A stretch of 64,000 bases of DNA, taken from the NCBI RefSeq assembly GCF_900188095.1, contig NZ_FZOT01000002.1, positions 434,001 to 498,000 on the forward strand, given 5' to 3'. Numbering within the stretch: the stretch's first letter is position 1; each line of letters starts with the position of its first letter. Positions 39,392-49,930 of this stretch are shown here, one piece after another. The notes under the pieces are model-generated. The model saw nothing but the letters and a program-made list of their open reading frames with translations. It ran no database searches and was not told the origin of the DNA. A program made the translations under genes and the position numbers. This DNA is from Noviherbaspirillum humi. Lineage in GTDB: Bacteria > Pseudomonadota > Gammaproteobacteria > Burkholderiales > Burkholderiaceae_D.

Positions 39392-39516
39392 AAAGTTTGA
39401 GAGTTGGCCAGCAGCGATTGCTTGTCTTGGATGCAGTCGATACTGGGTTAAGTTAATCAACGTCCGCCAGGGCCTTGCGCCGTGACGGACACCAATCGGT
39501 TACTAGAGTGCTGCGA

Positions 39517-40194
39517 TTATTGCGCCAGTTTCCCGGCTTCGGCATACCAGCCGAGGACCTGTTCGACCGCCCGATCGGCGGTCATTTCAGAGGTATCCAG
39601 GAGATATGCACCCTCTGCCGGCTTCAAAGGCGCAACCGCGCGATTGGAATCGCGCGCATCCCGTTCTTTCAAATCCTTCAGAAGATCGTCCATACTAGCA
39701 GAAATACCCTTGTCAATCAATTGCTTATATCGACGCTGGGCACGCGCCTCGACGCTGGCGGTGAGAAACACTTTCAGGTCGGCGTCGGGGAAGATCACCG
39801 TGCCCATGTCGCGGCCGTCGGCCACCAGGCCGGGCGCCTGCCGAAAGCTCAACTGCAGGCCGACCAGCGCCCGCCGCAGCGCCGGCAGCACCGCGATGCG
39901 CGAGGCGGCATTGCCTACCTGCTCGGCCCGGATCGCTTCGCTCACATCCCGCCCCGCCAGCAGCACCGATTGCGCCTGGAAGCGGCAGGGCAGCCCGCGC
40001 GCCAGTTCTGCCAGGGCATGTTCATCGTCGAGTGCGATGCCCTGCTCGAGGGCGGCCAAAGCCGTCAGCCGGTACAGGGCGCCGGAATCGAGATAATGGA
40101 AGGAAAGACGGTCGGCCACGCGGTGCGCGACCGTGCCCTTGCCGGACGCGGTGGGACCGTCGATGGTGATCACCGGAATGGGTTTGGCAGTCAT
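39517..40194 (-). CDS. cmk: Cytidylate kinase
   Basis: Phosphorylates CMP and dCMP. The 225 residues match E. coli Cmk (227). The P-loop GPTASGKGT is near residue 13; [19 protein letters not shown] and the C-terminal [16 protein letters not shown] are family motifs. The order aroA-cmk-rpsA is conserved widely. It lies 24 bp after aroA. Confidence 0.96.
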   Translation of the reverse strand: MTAKPIPVITIDGPTASGKGTVAHRVADRLSFHYLDSGALYRLTALAALEQGIALDDEHALAELARGLPCRFQAQSVLLAGRDVSEAIRAEQVGNAASRIAVLPALRRALVGLQLSFRQAPGLVADGRDMGTVIFPDADLKVFLTASVEARAQRRYKQLIDKGISASMDDLLKDLKERDARDSNRAVAPLKPAEGAYLLDTSEMTADRAVEQVLGWYAEAGKLAQ

Positions 40195-40218
40195 TGTGCG
40201 GAAACCTAGCGTGAAGAG

Positions 40219-41538
40219 TCAGGACCGGCCGATGATGCCGGCGAAGGCATCGAAATAGTCCGGGAAAGTCTTGGCCACGCATTTCGGATCGTTGATGCGC
40301 ACCGTGGTTCCGGCGCGGATGGCGCCGTCCAGGCTGGCGAGCGAGAAGCACATCGCCATGCGGTGGTCGTCATAGGTATCGATGGCTGCCGGCTGCAGGC
40401 GTTCCGGCGGCGTTACCCGGAGATAGTCGGCGCCCTCTTCCACCGCCGCGCCGAGCTTGCGCAGCTCGGTCGCCATGGCGGCGATGCGGTCGGTCTCCTT
40501 CACGCGCCAGCTGCCGATATTGCGCAGGGTACTGGTGCCGTCGGCATACAGGGCGGCGACGGCGACGGTCATGGCCGCGTCCGGGATGTGGTTGAAGTCG
40601 GCATCGATGGCCTTGAGCGCGCCGGTCGAGCGCGCCTCGATCCAGTTGTCGCCCAGGCTGATGTCGGCGCCCATCTGGCGCAGGGCATCGACGAAGCGCA
40701 CGTCGCCCTGGATGCTGTCGCGGCCGACGCCCTCCACCCGCACCGGTCCGCCGGCAATGGCGCCGGCGGCAAGAAAATACGACGCAGACGATGCATCGCC
40801 CTCGACATGGATCGCGCCCGGGCTGGCGTAGCGGCTGCCGGCCGGCACCGTGAATGCCGACCAGCCGTCTCGCACCACCTCGACGCCGAAGCGCTGCATC
40901 AGATTGAGGGTGATCTCGATGTAAGGCTTGGAAATCAGCTCGCCGATGACTTCGATCGTCACCGCCTGCTCCTTGGCCATCAGCGGCGCCGCCATCAGCA
41001 GCGCTGTCAAATACTGGCTGGAAACGTTGCCGCGTACTTTCAGGCGGCGATCGGCGATATGGCCGCGCTGGATGTGCAGGGGCGGGAAGCCCGGCTCGCC
41101 GGTATAGTCGATACGGCAGCCGATGCCGTTCAGCGCATCGACCAGGTCGCCGATCGGGCGCTCGTGCATGCGCGCCACGCCATGCAGGGTGTAGTCTCCG
41201 CCCATGACCGCCAGCGCCGCCGTCAGCGGCCGGATGGCGGTGCCGGCATTGCCCATGAACAGATCGGCGCTGTGTACCGGCAGCGTGCCGCCGGCGCCAT
41301 GCACCAGGTAATCCTGGCTTGCGCCCTTCTGCTCCCAGCGCACGCCAAGCTTTTGCAGGGCCATCAGCATCACATGGGTATCGTCGGACGCCAGCAGCTC
41401 CCGGATATCGGTATCGCCTTGCGCCAGCGCCGCCAGCAGCAGAGTGCGGTTGGAGATGCTCTTCGAACCTGGAAGGCGTACCGCGCCCTGCACCCGGCGC
41501 GCCGGCTGGAGATCAAGATAATGGGGGTATTTTTTCAT
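40219..41538 (-). CDS. aroA: 3-phosphoshikimate 1-carboxyvinyltransferase (EPSP synthase)
   Basis: Shikimate-pathway enzyme joining shikimate 3-phosphate and PEP. The 439 residues show [16 protein letters not shown] near the N-terminus, [10 protein letters not shown] (the PEP-site Gly of class I enzymes), and the C-terminal [17 protein letters not shown]. Its start overlaps the tyrA stop by one base (TGATG), indicating coupled translation. Confidence 0.97.
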   Translation of the reverse strand: MKKYPHYLDLQPARRVQGAVRLPGSKSISNRTLLLAALAQGDTDIRELLASDDTHVMLMALQKLGVRWEQKGASQDYLVHGAGGTLPVHSADLFMGNAGTAIRPLTAALAVMGGDYTLHGVARMHERPIGDLVDALNGIGCRIDYTGEPGFPPLHIQRGHIADRRLKVRGNVSSQYLTALLMAAPLMAKEQAVTIEVIGELISKPYIEITLNLMQRFGVEVVRDGWSAFTVPAGSRYASPGAIHVEGDASSASYFLAAGAIAGGPVRVEGVGRDSIQGDVRFVDALRQMGADISLGDNWIEARSTGALKAIDADFNHIPDAAMTVAVAALYADGTSTLRNIGSWRVKETDRIAAMATELRKLGAAVEEGADYLRVTPPERLQPAAIDTYDDHRMAMCFSLASLDGAIRAGTTVRINDPKCVAKTFPDYFDAFAGIIGRS

Positions 41539-42437
41539 CAGTCGCCACCTTCGCGGCTTTGCTTTTCCGCGGCTTCAATGGTTTTGATCCAGTCATGACG
41601 GGCGCGCTGGGCGTTGGCATAAATCGCTTCCAGGCCGGCGGCGTCACCGGCTGCCAGCAGTTCCCGCATCTCGCTCAATCGCTGCGTGTAAATATCCAGT
41701 TCCGTCAACAGCGCCGCCTGGTTGGCCAGGGAGATGTCGCGCCACATCTCCGGCGAGGAGCCGGCGATGCGGGTGAAATCGCGGAAGCCGCTCGCCGCGT
41801 ATTGGAACAGCAGGTCGGCATGCGGCTTGCGCGCAATGTCGTCCACCAGCGCGAAAGCCAACAGGTGAGGCAGGTGGCTGACCGAGGCGAACACCTTGTC
41901 ATGTTCTTCGGCGGAGAGACGGTGAATGATGGCGCCACACAGGCGCCAGGCAGCTGCCACCCGGTCAACGTCGGCAGACGCATTCTCCGGCAACGGCGCC
42001 AGCACGACTTTCTTGCCGATATAGAGGTCGGGAATGGCCGCATCCGGCCCGTTCTGTTCCCGACCGGCGATCGGATGTCCCGGCACGAACTGGGCAATCT
42101 TGCCGCCCAGAGCGCGGCGCGCGGCGGCGACCACGTCGGTCTTGGTGCTGCCGGCATCGGTGACGACCGTACCGCTGCGCAGATGCGGCGCGATGGCGGC
42201 CAGGATGGCTTCGGTCTGCGCCACCGGAGCGGCGACCAGGATCAGGTCCGCGCCGGCAACCGCCTGCTCGATTGAGTCGGCGACGGCATCGATGATGCCC
42301 AGCTGGCGCGCCCGCTCCAGGGACGTCCGGCTGCGGCCGACGCCGACCACTTCGCCGACCGCGCCCGCCTGCTTCAGGGCGAGCGCAAAGGAACCGCCGA
42401 TGAGGCCGGCGCCGAAGATGACGACTTTGTTCAGCAT
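41538..42437 (-). CDS. tyrA: Prephenate dehydrogenase (monofunctional)
   Basis: NAD(P)-dependent enzyme of tyrosine synthesis, 299 residues, with no chorismate mutase domain. The Rossmann motif is [14 protein letters not shown] at the N-terminus; the catalytic His and binding Arg lie in [11 protein letters not shown]. The ATG at 42437 was chosen because it starts the Rossmann fold; earlier in-frame codons encode low-complexity Ser/Arg-rich sequence that is really the hisC 3' end read in another frame. Confidence 0.95.
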   Translation of the reverse strand: MLNKVVIFGAGLIGGSFALALKQAGAVGEVVGVGRSRTSLERARQLGIIDAVADSIEQAVAGADLILVAAPVAQTEAILAAIAPHLRSGTVVTDAGSTKTDVVAAARRALGGKIAQFVPGHPIAGREQNGPDAAIPDLYIGKKVVLAPLPENASADVDRVAAAWRLCGAIIHRLSAEEHDKVFASVSHLPHLLAFALVDDIARKPHADLLFQYAASGFRDFTRIAGSSPEMWRDISLANQAALLTELDIYTQRLSEMRELLAAGDAAGLEAIYANAQRARHDWIKTIEAAEKQSREGGD

Positions 42438-42459
42438 GCCGTGCGCTCCCCTGGTGTGC

Positions 42460-43566
42460 TCAACCCAGCGTGCGCTTGAGCGCCGCCAGGAAGGCTTCGT
42501 TCTCTTCCGGCAGGCCGATCGAGATTCGGAGCCATTGCGGCAGGCCGTAGGCGCCGACCGGACGCACGATGATTCCCTGCTTGAGCAGCGCCAGGTTGAC
42601 GCGGGCGCCGGCGCCGTCATCCTGCCCTACCCTCACCAGCACGAAATTGCCGAAGGACGGCACGTATTCCAGTCCCATTACCTCGAAGGCCCGCGTCAAC
42701 TGGCGATAGCCGGACCTATTCAGCTCGGCGCTCTTGCGCAGGAAGGCGGTATCGTTCAGGGCGGCGACGGCGGCCGCCTGCGCCAGGGAGTTCACGTTGA
42801 AAGGCTGGCGGATGCGGTTCAGCAGATCGGTCAGCTGGGGCTGGGCGATGCCAAAGCCGACGCGCAGGCCGGCCAGGCCATAGGCCTTGGACATGGTGCG
42901 CGACACCAGCAGGTTGGGATACTGCCTCACCCAGGCGATGGAGTCGTATTGCAGCGACGGGTCGAGATACTCGTTGTAGGCCTCGTCCAGCACCACCACC
43001 ACATTCGGCGGCACCTGCTTGAGAAAGGCTTCGAGTTCTGCCGCCGGCAGGAAGGTGCCGGTCGGATTGTTCGGATTGGCGATGAACACCAGGCGCGTGT
43101 CCGGCTGGATTGCCTTTGTCATCGCCTGCAGGTCGTGGCCGAAGTCCTTCGCCGGCACCACGATGGCCCGGGCGCCGACCGCCTGGGTAGCGAGCGCATA
43201 GACGGCAAACGAATACTCCGCATACACCACCGACTGGTTCGGCTGGACGAAGGCATGGGCGGCGATCTCGAGGATGTCGTTGCTGCCGTTACCCAGCGTG
43301 ATCCAGTCCTGCGGCACGCCGTATTTTTCGCTGACGGCCGCTTTCAGCTGGAAGCCATTGGCGTCGGGATAGCGGCCGATCTCCTTCATTTCGGCCAGCA
43401 TCGCTTGCTTGGCCGATTCAGGCATGCCGAGCGGATTCTCGTTGGACGCCAGCTTGACGATGGATGCCTCGTCCAGGCCGAACTCGCGCGCGACTTCGGA
43501 GATGGGCTTGCCGGCCTGGTAAGGGGCGATGGCGCGGACATATTCGGGGCCGAATTGGATGGACAT
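42460..43566 (-). CDS. hisC: Histidinol-phosphate aminotransferase
   Basis: PLP aminotransferase of 368 residues in histidine synthesis; members in this context often also transaminate aromatic precursors. Visible: LASNENPLGMPESAK, ANPNNPTGTFL, and the PLP lysine in SRTMSKAYGLAGLRVGF. ATG 43566 was picked as the first codon of conserved sequence; its Shine-Dalgarno is weak. It lies between pheA and tyrA, which suggests a role in phenylalanine/tyrosine synthesis too. Confidence 0.95.
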   Translation of the reverse strand: MSIQFGPEYVRAIAPYQAGKPISEVAREFGLDEASIVKLASNENPLGMPESAKQAMLAEMKEIGRYPDANGFQLKAAVSEKYGVPQDWITLGNGSNDILEIAAHAFVQPNQSVVYAEYSFAVYALATQAVGARAIVVPAKDFGHDLQAMTKAIQPDTRLVFIANPNNPTGTFLPAAELEAFLKQVPPNVVVVLDEAYNEYLDPSLQYDSIAWVRQYPNLLVSRTMSKAYGLAGLRVGFGIAQPQLTDLLNRIRQPFNVNSLAQAAAVAALNDTAFLRKSAELNRSGYRQLTRAFEVMGLEYVPSFGNFVLVRVGQDDGAGARVNLALLKQGIIVRPVGAYGLPQWLRISIGLPEENEAFLAALKRTLG

Positions 43567-43673
43567 GGTGTGGACGCTTTGAAACGGTTGAGAGAATCCC
43601 GGCGGACAGGCCGGCCCGGCAAGGGGCCGGGCGCCGCGCCGGTAAGGCAATACTATCGAGGCATGCGGCGCGC

Positions 43674-44747
43674 TTACAGGGTGAACGGGTAGGAGCCGAG
43701 CAGCTTGTAGAAGGCGGCGTTCTCCTTCAGCGCGGCCAGGGCGGGCGCAACTTTGTCATCCAGCGCGTGTCCCTCGATGTCGACGTAGAAGTAGTACTCC
43801 CAGGTGCCGAGACGCGCCGGACGGGACTCGAATCGGGTCATCGACACGCCATGCTGGGCCAGCGGCGCCAGCAGGCTATGGACGGCGCCGGCGCGGTTGG
43901 GTACCGCCAGGATGAGTGAAGTCTGGTCCTTGCCACTCGGCCCGGGCTGCAGACGGCCGACGACGGCGAAACGGGTGCGGTTGTGCGGATCGTCCTGCAC
44001 ATGGCCCTGCACCACCCGCAGGCCGTAGCGCTGGCCGGCAAATTCGCCGGCAATGGCGGCGACCGATGGATCCTGGCTCGCCATGCGCGCCGCCTCGCCA
44101 TTGGACGCGACCGCCAGCCGATCTATGTTCGGATAATGCTGGTTGAGCCAGCCCTGGCACTGGGCCAGTGCCTGTGAGTGGGCGCAGATGCGCTGTACGC
44201 CATCCATGGCGCCGCTGGCGGTCATCAGGCTGTGATGCACCGGGATCGACAGCTCGCCGCTGATCGAGAGCGTGGTTTGCAGCAGCAGATCGAGCGTGCG
44301 GTTGACGGCGCCTTCGTTGGAGTTTTCCATCGGCACCACGCCGAAGTCGGCGCTGCCGGCCTCGGTGGCGCGGAACACTTCATCGATCGAAGCGCAAGCC
44401 AAGGCTTCCACCGCATGACCGAATTGCTGGAACACGGCCTGTTCGCTGAAGGTTCCCTGTGGGCCGAGAAACGCGACAGTGACGCGGCGCTCGAGCGCGC
44501 GACAGGACGACATCACCTCGCGGAAGATGGTCTGCACATCGGCGGCGAGCAGCGGGCCGGGATTGCGCTCGGCGACGCTGCGCAGCACCTGGGCCTCGCG
44601 TTCGGGCCGGAATACCGGCGCGTTGGTTTCCGCCTTCACATGGCCGACTTCCTGCGCGATGCGGGCGCGGCGGTTGAGGAGGTCCAGGATCTGCGCGTCG
44701 ATGGCATCGATCTGCTCGCGCAGCGGTTTCAGTTTGTCGTCCGTCAT
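43674..44747 (-). CDS. pheA: Bifunctional chorismate mutase / prephenate dehydratase
   Basis: First committed enzyme of phenylalanine synthesis, 357 residues. The chorismate mutase domain is at about 1-85 (LREQIDAIDAQILDLLNRRARIAQEVG), prephenate dehydratase at about 90-265 (FLGPQGTFSEQAV and VVPMENSNEGAV), and a C-terminal ACT domain at about 275-350 with ESRPARLGTWEYYFYVD, expected to bind Phe for feedback control. ATG 44747 has no strong Shine-Dalgarno. It is 57 bp after serC. Confidence 0.97.
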   Translation of the reverse strand: MTDDKLKPLREQIDAIDAQILDLLNRRARIAQEVGHVKAETNAPVFRPEREAQVLRSVAERNPGPLLAADVQTIFREVMSSCRALERRVTVAFLGPQGTFSEQAVFQQFGHAVEALACASIDEVFRATEAGSADFGVVPMENSNEGAVNRTLDLLLQTTLSISGELSIPVHHSLMTASGAMDGVQRICAHSQALAQCQGWLNQHYPNIDRLAVASNGEAARMASQDPSVAAIAGEFAGQRYGLRVVQGHVQDDPHNRTRFAVVGRLQPGPSGKDQTSLILAVPNRAGAVHSLLAPLAQHGVSMTRFESRPARLGTWEYYFYVDIEGHALDDKVAPALAALKENAAFYKLLGSYPFTL

Positions 44748-44804
44748 TATCGTTATGACGGTTGCAGGCCCCGCGCCGCGCCGCATGCGCCCGGCGCAAG
44801 ATCC

Positions 44805-45908
44805 TCAACCGTGCTTCTTTTCAAAGTCTTTGAGATAGTCGATCAGTGCCGTCACGCCTTCGATCGGCATGGCGTTGTAGATCGAGGCGCGCATGCCGCC
44901 GACCGACTTGTGGCCCTTCAGCTGCAGCAGGCGGCGTTCCTTGGCACCCGCCAGGAAGGCCTCATTCAAGCTTTCGTCGCGCAGGTAGAACGGCACGTTC
45001 ATGCGCGAGCGGCAGGAATTGTCGACCCGGTTGATGTAGAACTCGGTCGAATCCAAATAGCCGTAGAGCAGATTGGCTTTCTCGATGTTGCGCTGCTCCA
45101 TCGCCGCCACGCCGCCATTGCGCTTGAGCCACTGGAACACCAGGCCGGCGATGTAGATGCCGTAAGTAGGCGGCGTGTTGTACATGGAGTCCGCCTCCGC
45201 CACCAGCTTCCAGTTGAAGGCCGAGGGGCAGATCGGCAGCGCATGGCCAAGCAGGTCTTCGCGCACGATCACCACCGTCACGCCGGCCGGGCCGATGTTC
45301 TTCTGCGCGCCGCCAAAGATCACGCCGTATTTCGAGACATCCACGGCGCGCGACAGGATGTGGGACGACATGTCGGCCACGATGGGAGCGCCGCCGGTAT
45401 CGGCCGCCACGTCCGGGGCGTCCTGAAATTCAATGCCGTCGATGGTTTCGTTGGTGCAGATGTGGACGTATGCCGCATCCTTCGACAGGCGCCAGCTATC
45501 GCGTGCCGGGATGGCGGTGAACTTGCTATCCTCGGCGGTGGCGGCCAGGTTGGCGTTGCAGTACTTCTTCGCTTCCTTGAAGGACTTGCCGGACCAGGAA
45601 CCGGTAAGAATGAAATCCACCGTGGCCGGCTGCGTCTTCAGGCCGACGAGGTTCATCGGGATGATGGCGTTCTGGCCGATGCCGCCGCCCTGCATGAACA
45701 GGATCTTGTAGTTGGCAGGCACCGCCAGCAGTTCGCGCAGGTCGCGCACGGCCGCTTCGTAGATGGAGATGAATTCCTTGCCGCGGTGGCTCATCTCCAT
45801 CACCGACATGCCGCTGCCGTGCCAGTCGAGCATTTCCTCGGCCGCCTGCTGCAGCACTTCCTTCGGCAGGACCGCCGGACCGGCGGAGAAGTTGTATACC
45901 TGGCTCAT
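44805..45908 (-). CDS. serC: Phosphoserine aminotransferase
   Basis: PLP enzyme of serine and pyridoxine synthesis, 367 residues. It starts [15 protein letters not shown]; the PLP lysine is about K203 in [15 protein letters not shown] 45908 overlaps the gyrA stop (ATGA) and is preceded by a strong GGAGGAG inside the gyrA 3' end. A GTG one codon earlier is rejected. The overlap ties serC and the aromatic genes to gyrA translation. Confidence 0.97.
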   Translation of the reverse strand: MSQVYNFSAGPAVLPKEVLQQAAEEMLDWHGSGMSVMEMSHRGKEFISIYEAAVRDLRELLAVPANYKILFMQGGGIGQNAIIPMNLVGLKTQPATVDFILTGSWSGKSFKEAKKYCNANLAATAEDSKFTAIPARDSWRLSKDAAYVHICTNETIDGIEFQDAPDVAADTGGAPIVADMSSHILSRAVDVSKYGVIFGGAQKNIGPAGVTVVIVREDLLGHALPICPSAFNWKLVAEADSMYNTPPTYGIYIAGLVFQWLKRNGGVAAMEQRNIEKANLLYGYLDSTEFYINRVDNSCRSRMNVPFYLRDESLNEAFLAGAKERRLLQLKGHKSVGGMRASIYNAMPIEGVTALIDYLKDFEKKHG

Positions 45909-48529
45909 CACTCCTCCACGCCGCCAGCCTCGTCATCCGCATCGGCATCGGCATCGGTTTCGAGGATGCGCTGCAAGCCCGACAGGCGGGTGCCGTCCTC
46001 CACGGCGATCAGCGTCACGCCCTGGGTGGCGCGGCCCATCTCGCGGATTTCGGCCACGCGGGTGCGGATCAGCACGCCTCCGGTGGTGATCATCATGATC
46101 TCGTCGTTCGGCTCCACCAGCGTCGCGGCGACGACCTTGCCGTTGCGCTCGCTGGTCTGGATGGCGATCATACCCTTGGTGCCGCGGCCATGGCGGGTGT
46201 ACTCGGTGATCGGAGTGCGCTTGCCGTAGCCGTTCTCGGTGGCGGTCAGCACCGACTGTTGCTCGTTCTCGGCCACCAGCAGCGCGATCACCTGCTGTCC
46301 GTCTTCCAGGTTCATGCCGCGCACGCCGCGGGCGTTGCGACCCATCGGGCGCACATCGTTTTCGTCGAAGCGCACCGCCTTGCCGGAATCGGAGAACAGC
46401 ATCACGTCATGCTTGCCGTCGGTGAGGGCGGCGCCGATCAGGTAGTCGCCTTCATCGAGGTCGACGGCGATGATGCCGGCCTTGCGCGGATTGCTGAACT
46501 CGGTCAGCGGGGTCTTCTTCACGGTGCCGAGCGCGGTCGACATGAAGATGTAGCGATCTTCCGGGAATGTGCGGTTTTCGCCCGACAGCGGCAGCACCAC
46601 CGTGATCTTCTCGCCATCCTGCAGCGGGAACATGTTGACGATGGGCTTGCCGCGCGAGGCACGCGAGCCCTGCGGCACTTCCCACACCTTCAGCCAGTAC
46701 ATGCGGCCGCGGTTGGAGAAGCAGAGGATGTAATCATGGGTATTGGCGATGAAGAGCTGGTCGATCCAGTCGTCTTCCTTGGTCGCCATCGCCTGCTTGC
46801 CGCGTCCGCCGCGCTTCTGCGCGCGGTACTCGGATACCGGCTGCGACTTCATGTAGCCGGAATGCGAGAGCGTGACCACCATGTCTTGCGGCGCGATCAG
46901 GTCTTCGGTGCCGAGGTCGGTCGGGTTCAGCTCGATCTGCGAACGGCGCTCGTCCTTGGCGCCGATGCCATAGTCGTTCCTGGCGGAGTTCAGCTCGTCG
47001 CTGATGATGGCCGTGACGCGCTCCGGCTTGGCCAGAATGTCGAGCAGATCGGCGATCTGCGCCATCACGTCCTTGTACTCGTTGACGATTTTGTCCTGTT
47101 CCAGGCCGGTGAGGCGCTGCAGGCGCATCTGCAGGATTTCCTGCGCCTGGTCGTCGGACAATTTGTACAGGCCATCGGCCTGCATGCCGTAGTGCTTGGG
47201 CAGGTTTTCCGGGCGGAAGGCATCGATGCCGCCAATATTCTCACCGGCGGTGCGGGCCAGCATTTCGCGCACCACGGAGGAATCCCAGGCGCGCGCCATC
47301 AGCTCGGCCTTCGCGACCGGCGGCGTAGGCGCGGCCTTGATGATGGCGATGAAGTCGTCGATGTTGGCAAGCGCCACGGCCAGGCCTTCCAGCACGTGGC
47401 CGCGTTCGCGCGCCTTGCGCAGCTCGAATACGGTGCGGCGGGTGACCACCTCGCGCCGATGCGACAGGAAGCACTCCAGCATCTGCTTCAGGTTCAGCAG
47501 CTTCGGCTGGCCGTCGACCAGCGCCACCATGTTCATGCCGAAGGTATCCTGCAGCTGGGTCTGCTTGTAGAGGTTGTTCAGCACCACCTCGGCCACTTCG
47601 CCGCGCTTGAGCTCGATCACCACGCGCATGCCGGACTTGTCGGACTCGTCGCGGATGTCGGAGATGCCTTCCAGCTTCTTGTCACGCACCAGCTCGGCGA
47701 TGCGCTCCAGCAGCGACTTCTTGTTGACCTGGTAAGGCAGCTCATCGACGATGATGGCGGTGCGGCCCTCGCGGCCGAACTCTTCGAAATGGGTCTTGGC
47801 CCGCATCACCACCCGACCGCGCCCGGTGCGATAGCCGTCGCGCACGCCGGAAACGCCGTAGATGATGCCGGCGGTCGGGAAGTCGGGTGCAGGAATGATC
47901 TCGATCAGTTCATCGACCGTGCAGTCCGGCGTGCCGAGCACATGCAGCGCGCCGTTGATCACTTCGGTGATGTTGTGCGGCGGGATGTTGGTGGCCATGC
48001 CGACCGCGATGCCGGAAGAGCCGTTGATCAGCAGGTTCGGGATGCGGGTCGGCAGCACCGACGGCTCCTTCTCCTTGCCGTCGTAGTTGGGCACGAAGTC
48101 GACCGTGTCCTTCTCGATATCCGCCAGCAGCTCGCCGGCGATCTTGTCGAGCCGGCACTCGGTGTAGCGCATCGCCGCGGCATTGTCGCCGTCGATGGAG
48201 CCGAAGTTGCCCTGGCCATCGACCAGCGTGTAGCGCAGCGAGAAATCCTGCGCCATGCGCACCAAGGTGTCGTAAATGGCCTGGTCGCCGTGCGGGTGAT
48301 ACTTACCCATCACTTCGCCGACGACGCGCGCGCACTTCACATAGGGCCGGTTCCATACATTGTTCGTCTCGTGCATGGCATACAGCACGCGGCGATGCAC
48401 CGGCTTCAAGCCATCCCGCACATCGGGCAAGGCGCGGCCCACGATTACGCTCATTGCGTAATCGAGGTAACTCTTGCGCATCTCTTCTTCGAGCGAAATC
48501 GGGATGGTTTCTTTAGCGAATTGATCCAT
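45908..48529 (-). CDS. gyrA: DNA gyrase subunit A (Gln at position 83)
   Basis: Type II topoisomerase subunit of 873 residues (E. coli 875). The catalytic Tyr is Y122 in AAAMRYTE. The quinolone-resistance region reads [14 protein letters not shown]: position 83, Ser in E. coli, is Gln, while Asp87 is kept. The GyrA box is QKRGGRGK, so supercoiling activity should be intact. The C-terminus has an acidic Asp/Ala tail. The ATG at 48529 gives the familiar [17 protein letters not shown] start. First gene of the long leftward serC-aroA run. Confidence 0.98.
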   Translation of the reverse strand: MDQFAKETIPISLEEEMRKSYLDYAMSVIVGRALPDVRDGLKPVHRRVLYAMHETNNVWNRPYVKCARVVGEVMGKYHPHGDQAIYDTLVRMAQDFSLRYTLVDGQGNFGSIDGDNAAAMRYTECRLDKIAGELLADIEKDTVDFVPNYDGKEKEPSVLPTRIPNLLINGSSGIAVGMATNIPPHNITEVINGALHVLGTPDCTVDELIEIIPAPDFPTAGIIYGVSGVRDGYRTGRGRVVMRAKTHFEEFGREGRTAIIVDELPYQVNKKSLLERIAELVRDKKLEGISDIRDESDKSGMRVVIELKRGEVAEVVLNNLYKQTQLQDTFGMNMVALVDGQPKLLNLKQMLECFLSHRREVVTRRTVFELRKARERGHVLEGLAVALANIDDFIAIIKAAPTPPVAKAELMARAWDSSVVREMLARTAGENIGGIDAFRPENLPKHYGMQADGLYKLSDDQAQEILQMRLQRLTGLEQDKIVNEYKDVMAQIADLLDILAKPERVTAIISDELNSARNDYGIGAKDERRSQIELNPTDLGTEDLIAPQDMVVTLSHSGYMKSQPVSEYRAQKRGGRGKQAMATKEDDWIDQLFIANTHDYILCFSNRGRMYWLKVWEVPQGSRASRGKPIVNMFPLQDGEKITVVLPLSGENRTFPEDRYIFMSTALGTVKKTPLTEFSNPRKAGIIAVDLDEGDYLIGAALTDGKHDVMLFSDSGKAVRFDENDVRPMGRNARGVRGMNLEDGQQVIALLVAENEQQSVLTATENGYGKRTPITEYTRHGRGTKGMIAIQTSERNGKVVAATLVEPNDEIMMITTGGVLIRTRVAEIREMGRATQGVTLIAVEDGTRLSGLQRILETDADADADDEAGGVEE

Positions 48530-49157
48530 TACGGGTCGACTTTGATGGGATTTGCGGAAAAACAAAGCTGAGGCCTAAATGCCACACTTTGCCGAACATT
48601 GAATTTTAGCATGGGAGCCAGCCAGCGTGCCGGCAGCCCAGCGGAATAAAAGTCTAAATTCCTCCAATAAATCAATAACTACCCGTTAAAACTCATCATT
48701 GGCTCTGAAGGTTTGGGCATGAAGATTTGAACTGAGGGATGAAGCTGGCAGTCGAGTCGATTTATTGAAAATGAAACAACAAGGCTCGGCGACAAAACTT
48801 TCCCATGATAAACTTTCCGCTACCGATGCTTTGCACGTTGCGGGAATAGGCGCCGTCGCCTAGCTTTTAGTAACTGCCATTTTTTCGGCATTTAGTGCCT
48901 AAATAGAATTTCGGAAAAAGCTACTTGTTTTTAATTTTCCGTTGCAAAGTCACAACAGAAGATTAAAAACAGGCTCAGCTCTTGCAGCTCGAATTCGTTC
49001 TAAATCAAGGCTATGGCAGAATGGTGTTAGTCAAACATCATTGCATCAGAACAACCTTATTCAAAGATGTTCTAATAGCATGTGGTAGTATCTATTTTTG
49101 AAGTTTGTTATTTGTTGCGCAGTTCATCTGCGGATCTCTCCAACCAAGAGGAAAAAT
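48530..49157. other. 628-bp AT-rich intergenic region between gyrA and ompA
   Basis: No gene is evident. Divergent promoters for gyrA and ompA must lie here. Visible: the extended -10 of gyrA (48603-48611); a TAGGCG-CCGT-CGCCTA hairpin (48847-48862); and the inverted repeat ATTTAG-TGC-CTAAAT (48890-48904). The rest is A/T-rich with no tRNA, sRNA or repeat I recognise. Confidence 0.6.
48603..48611 (-). promoter_or_regulatory. Candidate extended -10 promoter of gyrA
   Basis: On the minus strand TGCTAAAAT (TGN plus TAAAAT) is an extended -10 element about 75-80 bp before the gyrA ATG. No good -35 is seen at 17-18 bp, which extended -10 promoters tolerate. Confidence 0.4.
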
Positions 49158-49817
49158 ATGAATAAATTAGCAAAACTCGTCTTTGCTGCGTCCGCAGTAG
49201 TGTCCTTCTCGGCATCGGCGCAACAGGCAGCGGCGAATCAGGACGTCATGGCCCGGACCCCGAACAGCACCTACCTGCAGGACGCTCGCGGCGTGGTAGC
49301 TCGTGATCCGTTCGGCCTCTGCTGGAGGACCGGCACCTGGACTCCGGCTGACGCCGTTCCTGGCTGCGACGGCGAGCTGGTTCGCGCCGCTGCTCCGGCC
49401 CCGGCTGCTGCTCCGGCACCCGCACCTGCTCCGGCACCCGCACCTGCTCCGGCTCCGGTTTCCGAGAAAGTCACCTTCGCTGCCGACACCTTCTTCGACT
49501 TCGATAAGGCCGTTCTGAAAGCCGACGGCAAAGCCAAGCTGGACGACTTGGTCTCCAAGCTGCAGGGCATGAACCTCGAAGTCATCATCGCCGTTGGCCA
49601 CACCGACTCCGTCGGCACCGACGCCTACAACCAGAAGCTGTCCGTGCGTCGCGCCGAGGCAGTGAAGTCCTACCTGGTTTCCAAGGGCATCGAAGCCAAC
49701 CGCGTCTACACCGAAGGCAAGGGCGAGAAGCAGCCGGTTGCTGACAACAAGACCGCCGCTGGCCGCGCCAAGAACCGCCGCGTTGAAATCGAAGTCGTCG
49801 GTACCCGCAACAAGTAA
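49158..49817 (+). CDS. ompA: OmpA-family outer membrane/peptidoglycan-binding protein without beta-barrel
   Basis: A 219-residue exported protein: signal peptide 1-21 (ASA-QQ), a short region with two Cys, an Ala-Pro linker at about 78-100, and a C-terminal OmpA-like domain (about 103-215). That domain has [20 protein letters not shown] and the ending [12 protein letters not shown], the peptidoglycan-binding residues. There is no eight-stranded barrel, as in RmpM-type proteins. The linker DNA contains tandem 18-bp copies that could vary in number. A strong AGAGGAA precedes the ATG at 49158. Confidence 0.93.
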   Translation: MNKLAKLVFAASAVVSFSASAQQAAANQDVMARTPNSTYLQDARGVVARDPFGLCWRTGTWTPADAVPGCDGELVRAAAPAPAAAPAPAPAPAPAPAPAPVSEKVTFAADTFFDFDKAVLKADGKAKLDDLVSKLQGMNLEVIIAVGHTDSVGTDAYNQKLSVRRAEAVKSYLVSKGIEANRVYTEGKGEKQPVADNKTAAGRAKNRRVEIEVVGTRNK

Positions 49818-49833
49818 TCGACGCATTCGAAAT

Positions 49834-49860
49834 GAACCCCGCTTCGGCGGGGTTTTTTTT
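49834..49860 (+). terminator. Intrinsic terminator after ompA
   Basis: AACCCCGC-TTCG-GCGGGGTT, a stem capped by the very stable TTCG loop, followed by eight T. It closes the ompA transcript before ubiG. Confidence 0.95.
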
Positions 49861-49930
49861 CGCCTGCCGTACCGCTTTTGTCCCAATGCGGCGGGAGCAA
49901 AACCCGCACAGACCCGCTATCATTCTGGCC

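Noticed and set aside
37364-39400. 678-codon open frame on the plus strand
   Set aside because: Antisense to rpsA; a composition artefact with repeated pseudo-motifs mirroring the S1 repeats.
46190-48571. 793-codon open frame on the plus strand
   Set aside because: Exactly antisense to gyrA, whose motifs are unmistakable. The frame stays open because of GC-rich third positions; the protein is His/Arg/Ala-rich without domains.
48847-48862. TAGGCG/CGCCTA hairpin considered as a terminator
   Set aside because: No T-tract on either strand and no gene ends nearby.
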